In this document: in pieces, positions 1 through 8,311 of the stretch
Layout of the letters: each line of letters begins with the position of its first letter
Numbering within the stretch: position 1 is the first letter of the stretch
Source: Bacteroidaceae bacterium
Lineage (GTDB): Bacteria; Bacteroidota; Bacteroidia; Bacteroidales; Bacteroidaceae
DNA length: 23,692 bases
Assembly (NCBI GenBank): GCA_017466065.1
Contig: JAFTUV010000037.1
Span: forward strand, 1-23,692
Reading direction: 5' to 3'
Made by a program: the position numbers and the translations under genes
Notes under the pieces: model-generated
The model's database searches: none
Told to the model about the DNA's origin: nothing
Seen by the model: the letters and a program-made list of their open reading frames with translations, nothing else

Positions 1-240
1 TGCAACAGAATGTAATTCAATAAAAAGAACAGATGCAAGGCTTGCGAAGATTTTATCGAGGGAGTTTGCTTTGCGCAAATGACCGAGAGAAAAGCGAGCG
101 TAACGAAGCAGATGACTTTACTGCAACAGAATGTAATTCAACAAAAAGAACAGATGCAAGGCCTGCGAAGATTTTATCGAGGGAGTTTGCTTTGCGCAAA
201 TGACCGAGAGAAAAGCGAGCGTAACGAAGCAGATGACTTT
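1..240. repeat. Tandem repeat, about two copies of a 121-bp unit
   Basis: Positions 1-119 and 122-240 are the same sequence at a period of 121 bp. I see two substitutions between copies: T21 versus C142 and T42 versus C163. The array starts at or before the left edge and stops about eight bases before the merR-like stop codon. Each unit carries the 10-bp palindrome TTTGCGCAAA (71-80 in copy 1). The period is not a multiple of three, so the open frames crossing it are not a conserved coding repeat. It may belong to a dispersed intergenic repeat family; that part is inference. Confidence 0.9.
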
Positions 241-248
241 TTGGTGAA

Positions 249-599
249 TTACAGCGAGTCGAGTTGCGCCTTAATCCCCAACAACTCCTCGCGCACCGCT
301 TTAAGACGGTCGATAACCTCGGCGGAACGGTCGGCATTTTCTTTGTTGCCGGCACCTTTCAGGTGCTGTTTGGCACCGGCAAGAGTGAGGCCGCGCTCTT
401 TAACAAGATGATAAATCATTCGGGCTGTTTTTAAATCATCCTTTGTATAGCGACGTACACCGTTGGCACCCTTGTAGGGCGATAATTGCGGGAACATCGT
501 TTCCCAATAGCGCAAAGTAGTTTCGGTAACACCAAGGTCGCCCGCCACCTCTTTGATGGAGTAATACATTTTAAGGTCTTTATCTTTGGAAAGAGCCAT
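249..599 (-). CDS. MerR-family transcriptional regulator
   Basis: A small DNA-binding protein of 116 aa. The N-terminal half is a MerR-type winged helix-turn-helix: YYSIKEVAGDLGVTETTLRYWE, read with its continuation, gives the recognition-helix LRYWE signature, and a wing with VRRYTKDDL follows. The C-terminal stretch, after GLTLAGAKQHL, is a predicted helix rich in charged residues and probably mediates dimerisation. There is no cysteine-rich or ligand-binding domain, so it resembles the short MerR proteins of Bacteroidetes. I chose the ATG at 597-599; a TTG two codons upstream would overlap the preceding stop codon. It lies 2 bases downstream of the M23 peptidase gene and is almost certainly co-transcribed with it. 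The target is unknown. Confidence 0.88.
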   Translation of the reverse strand: MALSKDKDLKMYYSIKEVAGDLGVTETTLRYWETMFPQLSPYKGANGVRRYTKDDLKTARMIYHLVKERGLTLAGAKQHLKGAGNKENADRSAEVIDRLKAVREELLGIKAQLDSL

Positions 600-601
600 A
601 A

Positions 602-1576
602 TCAATCGTAAATTTTACCGTGGTTCTCGGCCATTTGCAACATCTGGTCGTAGCCCTCGGCATCAAGGTCCATAAAATAGTAGTTGATGGGATTCACGTG
701 CTGCCCTTTCACAATAACTTCGTAGTGCAGATGGGGACCGGTGCTCTTACCCGAATTTCCGCTTAAAGCTATCTGCTCGCCACGGACAACCTTCTGCCCC
801 GGCTTCACCATAAATTTTTTATCATAGAGGTGAGCATAGAGTGTTTCTATGCCGTAGCCGTGGTCTATCTTCACAGTGTAGCCATAGCCCGACTGCCATT
901 TGGCCGAAACAACCGTGCCATCGGCGGTGGCATACACAGGAGTGCGATTGTCGCACGAGAAATCCATTCCGTTGTGTTTTTTACGCACTTTATAAACAGG
1001 GTCGACACGCCAGCCGTAACCCGATGCGGTGCGTTTAAGGTCGCGGTTGGCAATGGGCTGTATTGCCGGCAGATGACGCAAATAATCTTCTTTCTCGGCA
1101 TCGAGCTGCACAAGCTGGTCGAACGATTTTATCTGCAAATAAATTTGCTTGTCGAGCATATCCATCTTCTGCGCCGTTTCAACAACAAGTTCCGAATTTT
1201 CCATATTCATAAGCTCGTCGTAACGGCTTGTGCCGCCGTAACCCGATTGCCTTGCAAAGGTAGGCACAGGGTCGGAATTCAGCAACACACGATAAAGATT
1301 GTCGTCGCGCTGTTGTATATCTTCGAGCACCTCCATCGCATCATCGAGGCGTTGCGACATAATTCTATATTGTGCAAGCAACCTTGAATTTTCCTGTTGA
1401 AGTTCGGTCATAGAGGGCGTTTCTATGAGCAGAAAGAATACGAGGAACGACAAGCCGCCAAAAATAACGAACAGCAATATCCTGCGCAGAATGGTGAGGA
1501 AACGCTGCGCCATATTGGGATATACACGGTCGTATGTTCGCGTGGCCGGATTAAATATGTAATAGACTTTCCGCAT
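602..1576 (-). CDS. Membrane-anchored M23 (LytM-type) metallopeptidase
   Basis: A 324-aa peptidoglycan-hydrolase-type protein. A short cytoplasmic N-terminus beginning MRKVYYIFNP is followed by one transmembrane helix (about 33-51), then a coiled-coil stretch (about 55-165), then an M23 domain (about 185-300). Candidate zinc ligands and catalytic residues are visible: H201 and D205 in HNGMD, H249 in YAH, and H282 and H284 in GPHLHYE. These match the HxxxD and HxH motifs of active M23 enzymes, so it may cut peptidoglycan cross-links at the outer face of the inner membrane. The start at 1574-1576 is preferred over the longer frame because a promoter lies between the two. It heads a two-gene operon with the MerR-like gene. 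Confidence 0.92.
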   Translation of the reverse strand: MRKVYYIFNPATRTYDRVYPNMAQRFLTILRRILLFVIFGGLSFLVFFLLIETPSMTELQQENSRLLAQYRIMSQRLDDAMEVLEDIQQRDDNLYRVLLNSDPVPTFARQSGYGGTSRYDELMNMENSELVVETAQKMDMLDKQIYLQIKSFDQLVQLDAEKEDYLRHLPAIQPIANRDLKRTASGYGWRVDPVYKVRKKHNGMDFSCDNRTPVYATADGTVVSAKWQSGYGYTVKIDHGYGIETLYAHLYDKKFMVKPGQKVVRGEQIALSGNSGKSTGPHLHYEVIVKGQHVNPINYYFMDLDAEGYDQMLQMAENHGKIYD

Positions 1577-1596
1577 CGGATAATTGCAGTTTACTG

Positions 1597-1627
1597 CAAA
1601 AGTAATAAAACCTCTCTTTTTTTGCAA
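1597..1627 (-). promoter_or_regulatory. Promoter of the M23-merR operon
   Basis: On the minus strand there is a perfect Bacteroidetes -7 element TACTTTTG (1604 to 1597) with a -33 TTG (1627 to 1625) spaced by 20 bases. The predicted transcript starts about a dozen bases before the chosen ATG, which supports that start. Confidence 0.65.
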
Positions 1628-1695
1628 CATTTTACCACTCGCATTAACAGAGAATAACAATCATTCGCGCACACGAACATATTTAAGGACGATTA

Positions 1696-1740
1696 TTCGT
1701 TTTTTACACTCGTTTTTTGTATCTTCGCGCCGCGAAGATA
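1696..1740 (+). promoter_or_regulatory. alaS promoter overlapped by a perfect inverted repeat
   Basis: TTCG (1696-1699) and TATCTTCG (1720-1727) are separated by 20 bases, matching the Bacteroidetes -33/-7 layout (TTTG and TAnnTTTG). The -7 box is also the left part of a perfect inverted repeat: arm TATCTTCGCG (1720-1729), one central base, arm CGCGAAGATA (1731-1740). This could be an operator or an initial-transcript hairpin. The leader from the predicted start to the alaS ATG is about 75 bases. Confidence 0.55.
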
Positions 1741-1811
1741 GCGGTACATCATTTCTGCCGGAAAACATCTTGCGCGCTACATAAAAACACAAATAACCTA
1801 AATAAAAAAAT

Positions 1812-4430
1812 ATGCTTACATCAAAAGAGATTAGAGAATCTTTCAAGCAATTCTTTGAAGGAAAAGGACACCTCATTGTGCCCTCGGCACCTATGGTTGT
1901 AAAAGACGACCCTACACTGATGTTCACCAATGCCGGAATGAACCAGTTTAAGGATATAATATTGGGTAACAGCCCTGCCAAAAGCAAGCGTGTGGCCGAC
2001 TCGCAGAAATGCCTTCGCGTGAGCGGAAAGCACAACGACCTCGAAGAGGTGGGCCACGACACATATCACCACACAATGTTCGAAATGCTGGGCAACTGGT
2101 CGTTTGGCGATTACTTTAAGGAGGATGCCATTAACTGGGCGTGGGAATTCCTGACACAGGTGGCCAAGCTCGACCCCGAGCGTATGTACGCCACAGTATT
2201 CGAGGGATGTGAGGCCGAGGGATTGGAGCGCGACAACGAGGCGGCCGCCATTTGGAGCAAGCACCTCCCGGCCGACAGAATCATAAACGGCAACCACCAC
2301 GACAACTTCTGGGAAATGGGCGACACAGGCCCCTGCGGTCCCTGTTCCGAGATTCACATCGACCTGCGTAGCGAGGAGGAGCGCAAAGCTATCCCCGGCC
2401 GCGACCTTGTGAACGGCTCGCACCCACAGGTTATTGAAATATGGAACCTTGTATTTATGCAGTTCAACCGTATGGCCGACGGCCACTTGGAGGAGCTACC
2501 AGCAAAGGTAATCGACACAGGTATGGGATTTGAGCGTCTGTGTATGGCACTGCAAGGCAAGCAGTCGAACTACGACACCGATGTATTCCAGCCCATAATC
2601 AAGGCCATAGGCGAGATTAGCGGCAAGAGCTACGGAAGCGAGGAAATGACCGATGTTGCAATGCGTGTTATTGCCGACCACATACGCACCATTGCATTCT
2701 CAATAACCGACGGACAGTTGCCATCCAATGCAAAGGCCGGTTATGTTATACGCCGCATTCTTCGTCGCGCCGTACGCTACGGCTACACATTCTTGGGACA
2801 GAAACAGGCATTTATGTACAAATTGGTCCCCACCCTCATCGAGAATATGGGCGATGCCTACCCCGAACTTAAACAGCAGCAGGAGCTTATAACCAAGGTT
2901 ATAAAGGAGGAGGAAGATTCTTTCCTGCGCACACTCGACACAGGTATGCACCTGCTCGACAAGGTTATCGCAGCCACTAAGGCCGAGGGCAAGAGTGAGA
3001 TTAGCGGTGTTGAGGCATTCACATTGTACGACACATTCGGATTCCCCATCGACCTCACACAGCTCATTCTGCGCGAGAATAATCTCACAGTGAATATGCA
3101 ACAGTTCGACGAGGAGATGCTCAAACAGAAGACCCGCGCACGCAACGCTGCTGCCGTGGAGAATGGCGACTGGGTTACAGTGAGTGAGGGCGACTGCACA
3201 TTCGTGGGATATGACAACACCGGGTATGACACCACAATTCTGCGTTACCGCCAGACAAAGCAGAAGAACCAGACACTCTACCAGATTGTGCTCAAAGCAA
3301 CACCCTTCTACGCCGAGAGCGGAGGACAGGTGGGCGACACAGGCTATCTTATCTGTGGCGACGAGCGCATAGAAATTATCGATACAAAGAAGGAGAACAA
3401 CCTCCCTATTCACATTACCAAGCAGCTGCCTGCCGACACTGCGGCAACCTTCCGCGCCGAGGTTAATTTGAAGAAACGCAATGCTTGTGCAGCCAACCAC
3501 TCGTGTACTCACCTGCTGGACCAAGCACTGCGTCAGGTGCTCGGCACACACGTTGAGCAGAAAGGCTCGCTCGTTACACCCGATGCTATACGCTTCGACT
3601 TCTCACACTTCCAGAAGGTTACCGACGAGGAGATTGAGCAGGTTGAGCGCATTGTGAACGCACGCATACGAGAGAATATTCCTCTCACCGACCACCGTAA
3701 CATACCCATCGACGAGGCCAAGAAGCTCGGTGCCATTGCCCTCTTCGGCGAGAAGTATGGCGACCACGTTCGTGTGGTTCAGTTCGGCACCTCCATTGAG
3801 TTCTGTGGAGGAACACACGTCGATGCAACAGGTCGCATAGGTATGGTGAAAATCATATCCGAGAGCTCTGTGGCAGCAGGCGTGCGCCGCATCGAGGCAA
3901 TCACAGGCGAGGCCTTGGAGGCACACCTCTACAAGGCACAGAACCTTATGAAGGAGATACACGCCCTCTTCAACAATGTACCCAATCTTAAAGCGACAAT
4001 CGTAAAATCGATTGCCGAGAATGCAGAGCTCAAAAAAGAGATTGAGGAGTATGCAAAGGAGAAGGCACAGACAATGAAAAACCAACTGCTGAAAGAGATT
4101 AAGGAACGTGCAGGCGTACGCTACATTAGCACAATGTTGCCTATGGCACCCGCAACCGTAAAGGACATTGTATTTGCCCTGCGTCAGGAACAGGCAGAGA
4201 ACCTTCTCATTGTTATCGGCAGCATCTACAACGACAAGCCCCAGCTTACAATTTCGGCAAGTGCCGACCTTGTGGAGCGTGGCATTAACGCCGGAAAGAT
4301 AGTGGGACAGGCTGCGAAAGAGATGCAAGGCGGTGGTGGCGGACAGGCACACTTTGCACAGGCCGGCGGCAAGAACCCCGCAGGCATAAAAGCCGCAATT
4401 GACAAGGTATTTGAAATTGCCGGAATTTAA
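1812..4430 (+). CDS. alaS: Alanine--tRNA ligase
   Basis: Cytoplasmic class II aminoacyl-tRNA synthetase that charges tRNA-Ala with alanine. The 872-aa length is the normal full size. The N-terminal catalytic core starts with the typical [18 protein letters not shown] and continues through [12 protein letters not shown]. The editing domain, which removes mischarged serine or glycine, has the zinc-binding motifs HSCTH (H563, H567) and CGGTH (C665, H669). A coiled-coil region (about 710-760) leads into the C-Ala domain, with a glycine run followed by [10 protein letters not shown] near the end. No frameshift or missing motif is seen. It stands alone as a transcription unit, with its own promoter upstream and a strong terminator downstream, and is divergent from the M23 operon. 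Confidence 0.99.
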   Translation: MLTSKEIRESFKQFFEGKGHLIVPSAPMVVKDDPTLMFTNAGMNQFKDIILGNSPAKSKRVADSQKCLRVSGKHNDLEEVGHDTYHHTMFEMLGNWSFGDYFKEDAINWAWEFLTQVAKLDPERMYATVFEGCEAEGLERDNEAAAIWSKHLPADRIINGNHHDNFWEMGDTGPCGPCSEIHIDLRSEEERKAIPGRDLVNGSHPQVIEIWNLVFMQFNRMADGHLEELPAKVIDTGMGFERLCMALQGKQSNYDTDVFQPIIKAIGEISGKSYGSEEMTDVAMRVIADHIRTIAFSITDGQLPSNAKAGYVIRRILRRAVRYGYTFLGQKQAFMYKLVPTLIENMGDAYPELKQQQELITKVIKEEEDSFLRTLDTGMHLLDKVIAATKAEGKSEISGVEAFTLYDTFGFPIDLTQLILRENNLTVNMQQFDEEMLKQKTRARNAAAVENGDWVTVSEGDCTFVGYDNTGYDTTILRYRQTKQKNQTLYQIVLKATPFYAESGGQVGDTGYLICGDERIEIIDTKKENNLPIHITKQLPADTAATFRAEVNLKKRNACAANHSCTHLLDQALRQVLGTHVEQKGSLVTPDAIRFDFSHFQKVTDEEIEQVERIVNARIRENIPLTDHRNIPIDEAKKLGAIALFGEKYGDHVRVVQFGTSIEFCGGTHVDATGRIGMVKIISESSVAAGVRRIEAITGEALEAHLYKAQNLMKEIHALFNNVPNLKATIVKSIAENAELKKEIEEYAKEKAQTMKNQLLKEIKERAGVRYISTMLPMAPATVKDIVFALRQEQAENLLIVIGSIYNDKPQLTISASADLVERGINAGKIVGQAAKEMQGGGGGQAHFAQAGGKNPAGIKAAIDKVFEIAGI

Positions 4431-4449
4431 AGACAAATAGATAATCATC

Positions 4450-4497
4450 AAGAGGGTGCTTCACTATGTGGATGCACCCTCTTATTCTTTTTTTACT
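4450..4497 (+). terminator. Rho-independent terminator of alaS
   Basis: A 10-bp stem with arms AAGAGGGTGC (4450-4459) and GCACCCTCTT (4474-4483) is followed within a few bases by a T-rich run. It sits 20 bases after the alaS stop codon. Confidence 0.9.
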
Positions 4498-4575
4498 TTT
4501 TTCTCTTCGAACTTTATTTCGCCGTCGTTGTTCTTTAATGTAATTGAGAATTAACCGCTAAAAACAATTACAACA

Positions 4576-4737
4576 ATGAAAAAGAAGTATCAGCAACCGA
4601 GGATGAAGTTTATAGAGATTGCAACCACCGAGATTATTGCAGCATCCACGGCCGCATTAAGCAACAGGAACAACAACGGCTACAAGGGCGAAACAGCAGG
4701 CAACAGAAACGGATGGGATGGGTTGTGGATTAAATGA
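4576..4737 (+). CDS. Small peptide, 53 aa, unknown function
   Basis: The frame begins MKKKYQQPRMKFIEIATTEI, continues with IAAS, and ends in a G/N-rich tail with WDGLWIK. It has the layout of small Bacteroidales proteins that start MKK-Y-x-x-P-x-M and carry an alanine/serine-rich segment and a tryptophan near the C-terminus; I make that link from memory. The N-terminus is basic, but the hydrophobic stretch is too short for a clear signal peptide. An A-rich stretch precedes the ATG. It follows the alaS terminator and converges with the RecD-like gene, whose stop codon is 7 bases away. It could also be chance, but the pattern argues for a real gene. No function is assigned. Confidence 0.55.
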   Translation: MKKKYQQPRMKFIEIATTEIIAASTAALSNRNNNGYKGETAGNRNGWDGLWIK

Positions 4738-4744
4738 CAACCCA

Positions 4745-6181
4745 TCAATCGGCAACCTGTTTGTCGCTCCAATTCACAAGGTAGAGTTTTTCGGTGGCAC
4801 GGGTAAATGCAGTGTACAGCCAACGGTAATAGTCGGGGGCTGCCATTTCCGGAGTTACATACCCTTGGTCTATAAATACCCGTTTCCACTGACCACCCTG
4901 CGCCTTATGGCAGGTTACCGCATAGCCATACTTCACTTGCAAGGCATTGTAATAGGGATTTTTCCGTACCTCCTCCATACGTTTGCGTTTAGAGCGTATT
5001 TCGGGATAATCCTCCCACACAGCAGCAAAGAGAGCCTCACTCTCACTGCGGGTGAGCGACGGTGATTCGCTCGTGAGGGTGCCAAGCATAATTTTTACAT
5101 CGAGCTCACAATCCTCATAATCGTTAAAGGAGAGTGTTACATCGGCGAAACGAAAGCCATACATCTCCTCGGTGGAGCCCACATATACAATCTCGGCCAT
5201 ATCTCCGTTGGCAATAAAATCTATTTTTTCGAGAATGGTCTTATCCTCTTTTCCAATCTCTTCGCGCCAATAATAGTTGTTCTTCACCATCATAAGCACA
5301 TCGCCACGGTTAAGTTCCTCCTCGCGATAGAGAATGCGACGACGTATGCCTTCGTTGTAAACATTGGCACGCTTGTTCGAACGGCAGAGGATTATAGTTT
5401 CATCTATGCCCGCATCGCTGTAACAGCTGTCGATGGCCTCGATGAGCTCCTCGCCCTGCACACGACACACATCGGCAAAGCCTTTGAGTTTTATTTGCGG
5501 CAGATATCCTGCATCGCCCGACGAAATGACCCTGCGCAACATTGTGGCATTCTGCAATATTCCCGACCCATCGAGCTGACGCATCACCTGCGTGAGCTCC
5601 ACGGCCGTTACATCAAGGAACATCGAGCGCAGATAGTGTGGCGAGAGGGCCGGCGATAGTTCCTCGCCAACAGGAGGCAACTGCGCTGTATCGCCGAGCA
5701 ACAGCAACGAACAGCCGCGCCCCGAATAGACAAACTCAACAAGGTCGTCGAGCAAGGCCCCGGAGCCAAAATTAGATGTACCCTCATTGGCAATCATCGA
5801 AGCCTCGTCAACCACAAAAAGCGTGTTTGTGGCCCTATTGTCCATAAGCGAGAATGTCGAACCATCCATTATCGACTTTTGCCTGTAAATGCGCTTGTGT
5901 ATAGTATGAGCCGGCACGCCCGAATAGGACGAAAAGACCTTTGCCGCCCTGCCGGTGGGAGCCAGCAGCACCACTCGGCGTTCGAGTTGTGTCATAGTCT
6001 TCACGAGTGCCGCCACAAGCGAGGTTTTTCCTGTTCCTGCATAACCGCAAAGAATAAAAACCTTTCTGTCATCACCCGATAAAATAAATTCCGATATTTT
6101 TTCGAGTGATTTTTCCTGCTCTTCTGTTGGAACAAAAGGAAAATTTGATTTAATTTGCGAGGTTAAATATTTATTTATCAC
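4745..6181 (-). CDS. RecD-like ATP-dependent DNA helicase (superfamily 1)
   Basis: A 478-aa SF1 helicase of the RecD/Dda type, expected to unwind or translocate on DNA in repair or recombination. Visible motifs in order: Walker A GYAGTGKT (46-53), motif Ia LAPTGRAAK (73-81), Walker B VVDEAS (123-128), motif III LLGDTAQLPPVGEE (161-174), and C-terminal helicase motifs YAVTCHKAQGGQW and LYTAFTRATEKLYLV. It lacks the RecD2 N-terminal extension and is not beside recB or recC, so it is the stand-alone Bacteroidetes type. The start is GTG at 6179-6181; MINKYL looks like the natural N-terminus and no in-frame ATG precedes it. It is monocistronic and divergent from the 6275 operon. Whether it acts as a helicase alone or with a partner cannot be told. 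Confidence 0.9.
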   Translation of the reverse strand: MINKYLTSQIKSNFPFVPTEEQEKSLEKISEFILSGDDRKVFILCGYAGTGKTSLVAALVKTMTQLERRVVLLAPTGRAAKVFSSYSGVPAHTIHKRIYRQKSIMDGSTFSLMDNRATNTLFVVDEASMIANEGTSNFGSGALLDDLVEFVYSGRGCSLLLLGDTAQLPPVGEELSPALSPHYLRSMFLDVTAVELTQVMRQLDGSGILQNATMLRRVISSGDAGYLPQIKLKGFADVCRVQGEELIEAIDSCYSDAGIDETIILCRSNKRANVYNEGIRRRILYREEELNRGDVLMMVKNNYYWREEIGKEDKTILEKIDFIANGDMAEIVYVGSTEEMYGFRFADVTLSFNDYEDCELDVKIMLGTLTSESPSLTRSESEALFAAVWEDYPEIRSKRKRMEEVRKNPYYNALQVKYGYAVTCHKAQGGQWKRVFIDQGYVTPEMAAPDYYRWLYTAFTRATEKLYLVNWSDKQVAD

Positions 6182-6232
6182 AATTATTCAATAAATATAC
6201 TACTACAAAAACGTAAATTCGTTTTTTTATTT

Positions 6233-6240
6233 TATTTTTG
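6233..6240 (+). promoter_or_regulatory. -7 element of the 6275-8311 operon
   Basis: TATTTTTG fits the Bacteroidetes TAnnTTTG consensus and lies 34 bases before the ATG of the first gene. No convincing -33 element is seen at the usual spacing. Confidence 0.5.
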
Positions 6241-6274
6241 CAACACGAAAATACATAAATTAAATATAGAAACA

Positions 6275-6961
6275 ATGAAAAACGTATTAAAAGTATTGCT
6301 TATTGCCGCAGCTGCCGGCCTTGCATTCATCTGCTACCGCAGTATTATGGACCCCATTGAATTCTCCGAAGTGCGTGCAGAGCGTGAGAAAAAGATTGTG
6401 GCTCGTCTCATCGACATCCGTACAGCCCAGATTGAGTATCGTAACAACCACGAAGGTGCATACGCCGACAATTTCGATTCACTCGTCAACTTCCTTAAAA
6501 TTGCCAAGATGCCCATCGTTCTTAAAGTGGGTGAGCTCGACGATGCACAGCTCGAACGAGGCCTCACCGAGGAGAAGGCACTTGCCATCATAAAGAAAGC
6601 CGAGAAGACCGGAAAATGGGGCGAGGTTGACAAGGAAGGCTTGCGCGGTTTCCGTCGCGACACCTCTTGGATTGCCATTCTCGACACAATCTTCCCCAAG
6701 ACCTTCGTTGCCGACTCTTTGGCATACGTTCCTTTCGGCAATGGCGAGAAATTTGAATTGCTCACAAGTTGCGACACTACAAAAGCCGGTAGCGCACAGT
6801 ACCTCTTCGAGGCACGTACTCCCTATGACACATACTTGAAGGATGTGAACGAGCAGGAGCTTGCCAACCTCAAATACCAAATGAAGAAGATGGACCGTTA
6901 CTGCGGTTTGAAGGTTGGTGACGTGGAGAACCCCAACAACAACGCCGGTAACTGGGAATAA
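6275..6961 (+). CDS. Membrane-anchored protein, unknown function (pilin-like N-terminus)
   Basis: A 228-aa protein with one N-terminal hydrophobic helix (about 4-20), then a charged helix reading EVRAEREKKIVARLIDIRTA, then QIEYRNNHEGAYADNFDSLVNFL. A hydrophobic N-terminal helix followed by a long amphipathic helix and an A-x-x-x-Y motif recalls type IV pilin or pseudopilin folds. There is no canonical G[F/Y]xxxE prepilin cleavage motif, so that likeness is structural at best. The rest is a soluble, probably periplasmic domain. It is the first gene of an operon, 10 bases before the DUF3822 gene and then rsmD. I believe proteins like this are conserved in the Bacteroidales, but I know no assigned function. 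Confidence 0.82.
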   Translation: MKNVLKVLLIAAAAGLAFICYRSIMDPIEFSEVRAEREKKIVARLIDIRTAQIEYRNNHEGAYADNFDSLVNFLKIAKMPIVLKVGELDDAQLERGLTEEKALAIIKKAEKTGKWGEVDKEGLRGFRRDTSWIAILDTIFPKTFVADSLAYVPFGNGEKFELLTSCDTTKAGSAQYLFEARTPYDTYLKDVNEQELANLKYQMKKMDRYCGLKVGDVENPNNNAGNWE

Positions 6962-6971
6962 TATCTCTTTG

Positions 6972-7772
6972 ATGAAAGGAGAGACCTCACCATATAAAAC
7001 ATTATCCATTCGTATAAGTACGAATGGATTTTGTTTTTGCACCTACACGGCAAGCAACCCCGACACGGTGCAGATTCACTTCTACAAGACCGACAACGAC
7101 ATTACCCTGTATGCCAACCTGTGCAAGGCAATAGACAGTTGCCCGCTCGCGCTCGACGATGTGAGCGAAGTAAAGGCCATTATTGCAACCTGCGACTTTA
7201 CCACCATTCCGGCAGAGTATGACAACAGGAATCAGTATAAGATATTCTACCGCAGCTGTTTCCCGAAAGCCGAAACTAACATAGAGATTATTGCAAACAG
7301 GCTTACCGCACAGAACATCACTGTGCTCTTCCCCGTGGATAGGAACATATACGACCGCCTTTCCCGTATGGGGAATGTAACCTATTACACTCCGGCAAGC
7401 ATCATCCTCGGCTACATTGCTCACAGGCCTTTCGACTGCGAAAAATATATGCTTGCATATTATATGGACGAAGGTTCGTTGATAGTGTCGATGAATTCAG
7501 GCAAAGTGGAACTGATAAACAGTTTCGTCACCCCCGACAACCGGAACCAGATTTATTACCTATTGGCTATATGGAAAGCACAGGGCCTCTCACAGACTGC
7601 CGACAGGCTCTATTTATGCGGCAACAAGCGTGTAGAGGAGCTCTCGAACTTCATTTCACAGTTCATACGTAACAGGGAACGCATCAACCCAAGCGAGCTC
7701 TTTACCCCGAACCTGCTCAACAAAATAAGCGCGACTCCATTTGACATTCAAGCACTATTACTATGCGAATAA
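6972..7772 (+). CDS. DUF3822 family protein
   Basis: A 266-aa soluble protein matching what I know of the Bacteroidetes-specific DUF3822 family, which commonly precedes rsmD. Visible stretches include the early IRISTNGFCFC strand pair, VLFPVDRNIYDRLSRMG in the middle, and YYLLAIWKAQGLSQTADRLYLCG towards the C-terminus. There is no signal peptide or membrane segment. The ATG at 6972 is preferred; a longer frame from 6915 would overlap the previous gene by 47 bases. The stop overlaps the rsmD start by 10 bases, so the two are translationally coupled. The biochemical role is unknown; the strand-rich layout hints at an actin-like ATPase fold but no motif proves it. Confidence 0.85.
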   Translation: MKGETSPYKTLSIRISTNGFCFCTYTASNPDTVQIHFYKTDNDITLYANLCKAIDSCPLALDDVSEVKAIIATCDFTTIPAEYDNRNQYKIFYRSCFPKAETNIEIIANRLTAQNITVLFPVDRNIYDRLSRMGNVTYYTPASIILGYIAHRPFDCEKYMLAYYMDEGSLIVSMNSGKVELINSFVTPDNRNQIYYLLAIWKAQGLSQTADRLYLCGNKRVEELSNFISQFIRNRERINPSELFTPNLLNKISATPFDIQALLLCE

Positions 7773-8311
7773 TAAGCGGAAAATACAAAGGGCGACATTT
7801 CGACATTCCACGCAATTTCAAGGCACGCCCCACCACCGATTTTGCCAAAGAGAACCTCTTTAATATACTTTGCAACATTGTTGATTTTGAGGAATGCCAC
7901 GCCCTCGACCTCTTCTCGGGCACCGGCAGCATAAGCCTCGAACTGCTTTCACGCGGTTGTATGTCGGTAACATCGGTAGAAATGGAGCAACTGCACTTCA
8001 ACCATCTGAGAAAGAGCGCCACCACGCTTGGCGATGCTGCTTGGCGGCTTGTGCGCGACGATGTATTCCGCTACATACGCCGTTGCAGCAGTAGTTACGA
8101 CCTCATTTTTGCCGACCCGCCATACGCGCTCAAAGAGCTTGCCACAATCCCCGAACTTATACTCCAAGGCAATATGCTCAAAGAGGGTGGAATACTCATT
8201 TTTGAGCACGGAAAAGATAATGATTTCAGCAACGACCCTCACTTTTTCCGACACATTGCATACGGCAGTGTGAATTTCAGTTTCTTCAAGAAAGAAAGGA
8301 GATTAGAGTAA
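7763..8311 (+). CDS. rsmD: 16S rRNA (guanine966-N2)-methyltransferase RsmD
   Basis: A 182-aa SAM-dependent methyltransferase expected to methylate N2 of G966 in 16S rRNA during 30S assembly. The N-terminus MRIISGKYKGR followed by ARPTTDFAKENLFNIL is the RsmD hallmark. Motif I for SAM binding is ALDLFSGTGSISLE (47-60), and the catalytic motif IV is DPPY (118-121), with the sequence FADPPY typical of N2-guanine methylases. Length is normal. It ends the three-gene operon; its last 9 bases overlap the tail of the convergent cls-type gene, and I see no terminator hairpin between them. Confidence 0.95.
   Translation: MRIISGKYKGRHFDIPRNFKARPTTDFAKENLFNILCNIVDFEECHALDLFSGTGSISLELLSRGCMSVTSVEMEQLHFNHLRKSATTLGDAAWRLVRDDVFRYIRRCSSSYDLIFADPPYALKELATIPELILQGNMLKEGGILIFEHGKDNDFSNDPHFFRHIAYGSVNFSFFKKERRLE

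Noticed and set aside
1..240. CRISPR array
   Set aside because: The whole 121-bp unit repeats without short repeats and unique spacers, and there are no cas genes.
53..411. Open frames across the tandem repeat on both strands
   Set aside because: The 121-bp period shifts the frame at each copy and the frames run into the merR-like gene on the opposite strand; these are repeat artefacts.
1661..2062. 133-aa minus-strand frame over the alaS start
   Set aside because: It covers the alaS promoter and the start of alaS in antisense, with no family-like sequence; a shadow frame.
2700..3551. 283-aa minus-strand frame inside alaS (also 3603-4451)
   Set aside because: Cysteine-, valine- and leucine-rich antisense translation typical of the complement of a GC-rich gene; alaS itself is intact over the whole span.
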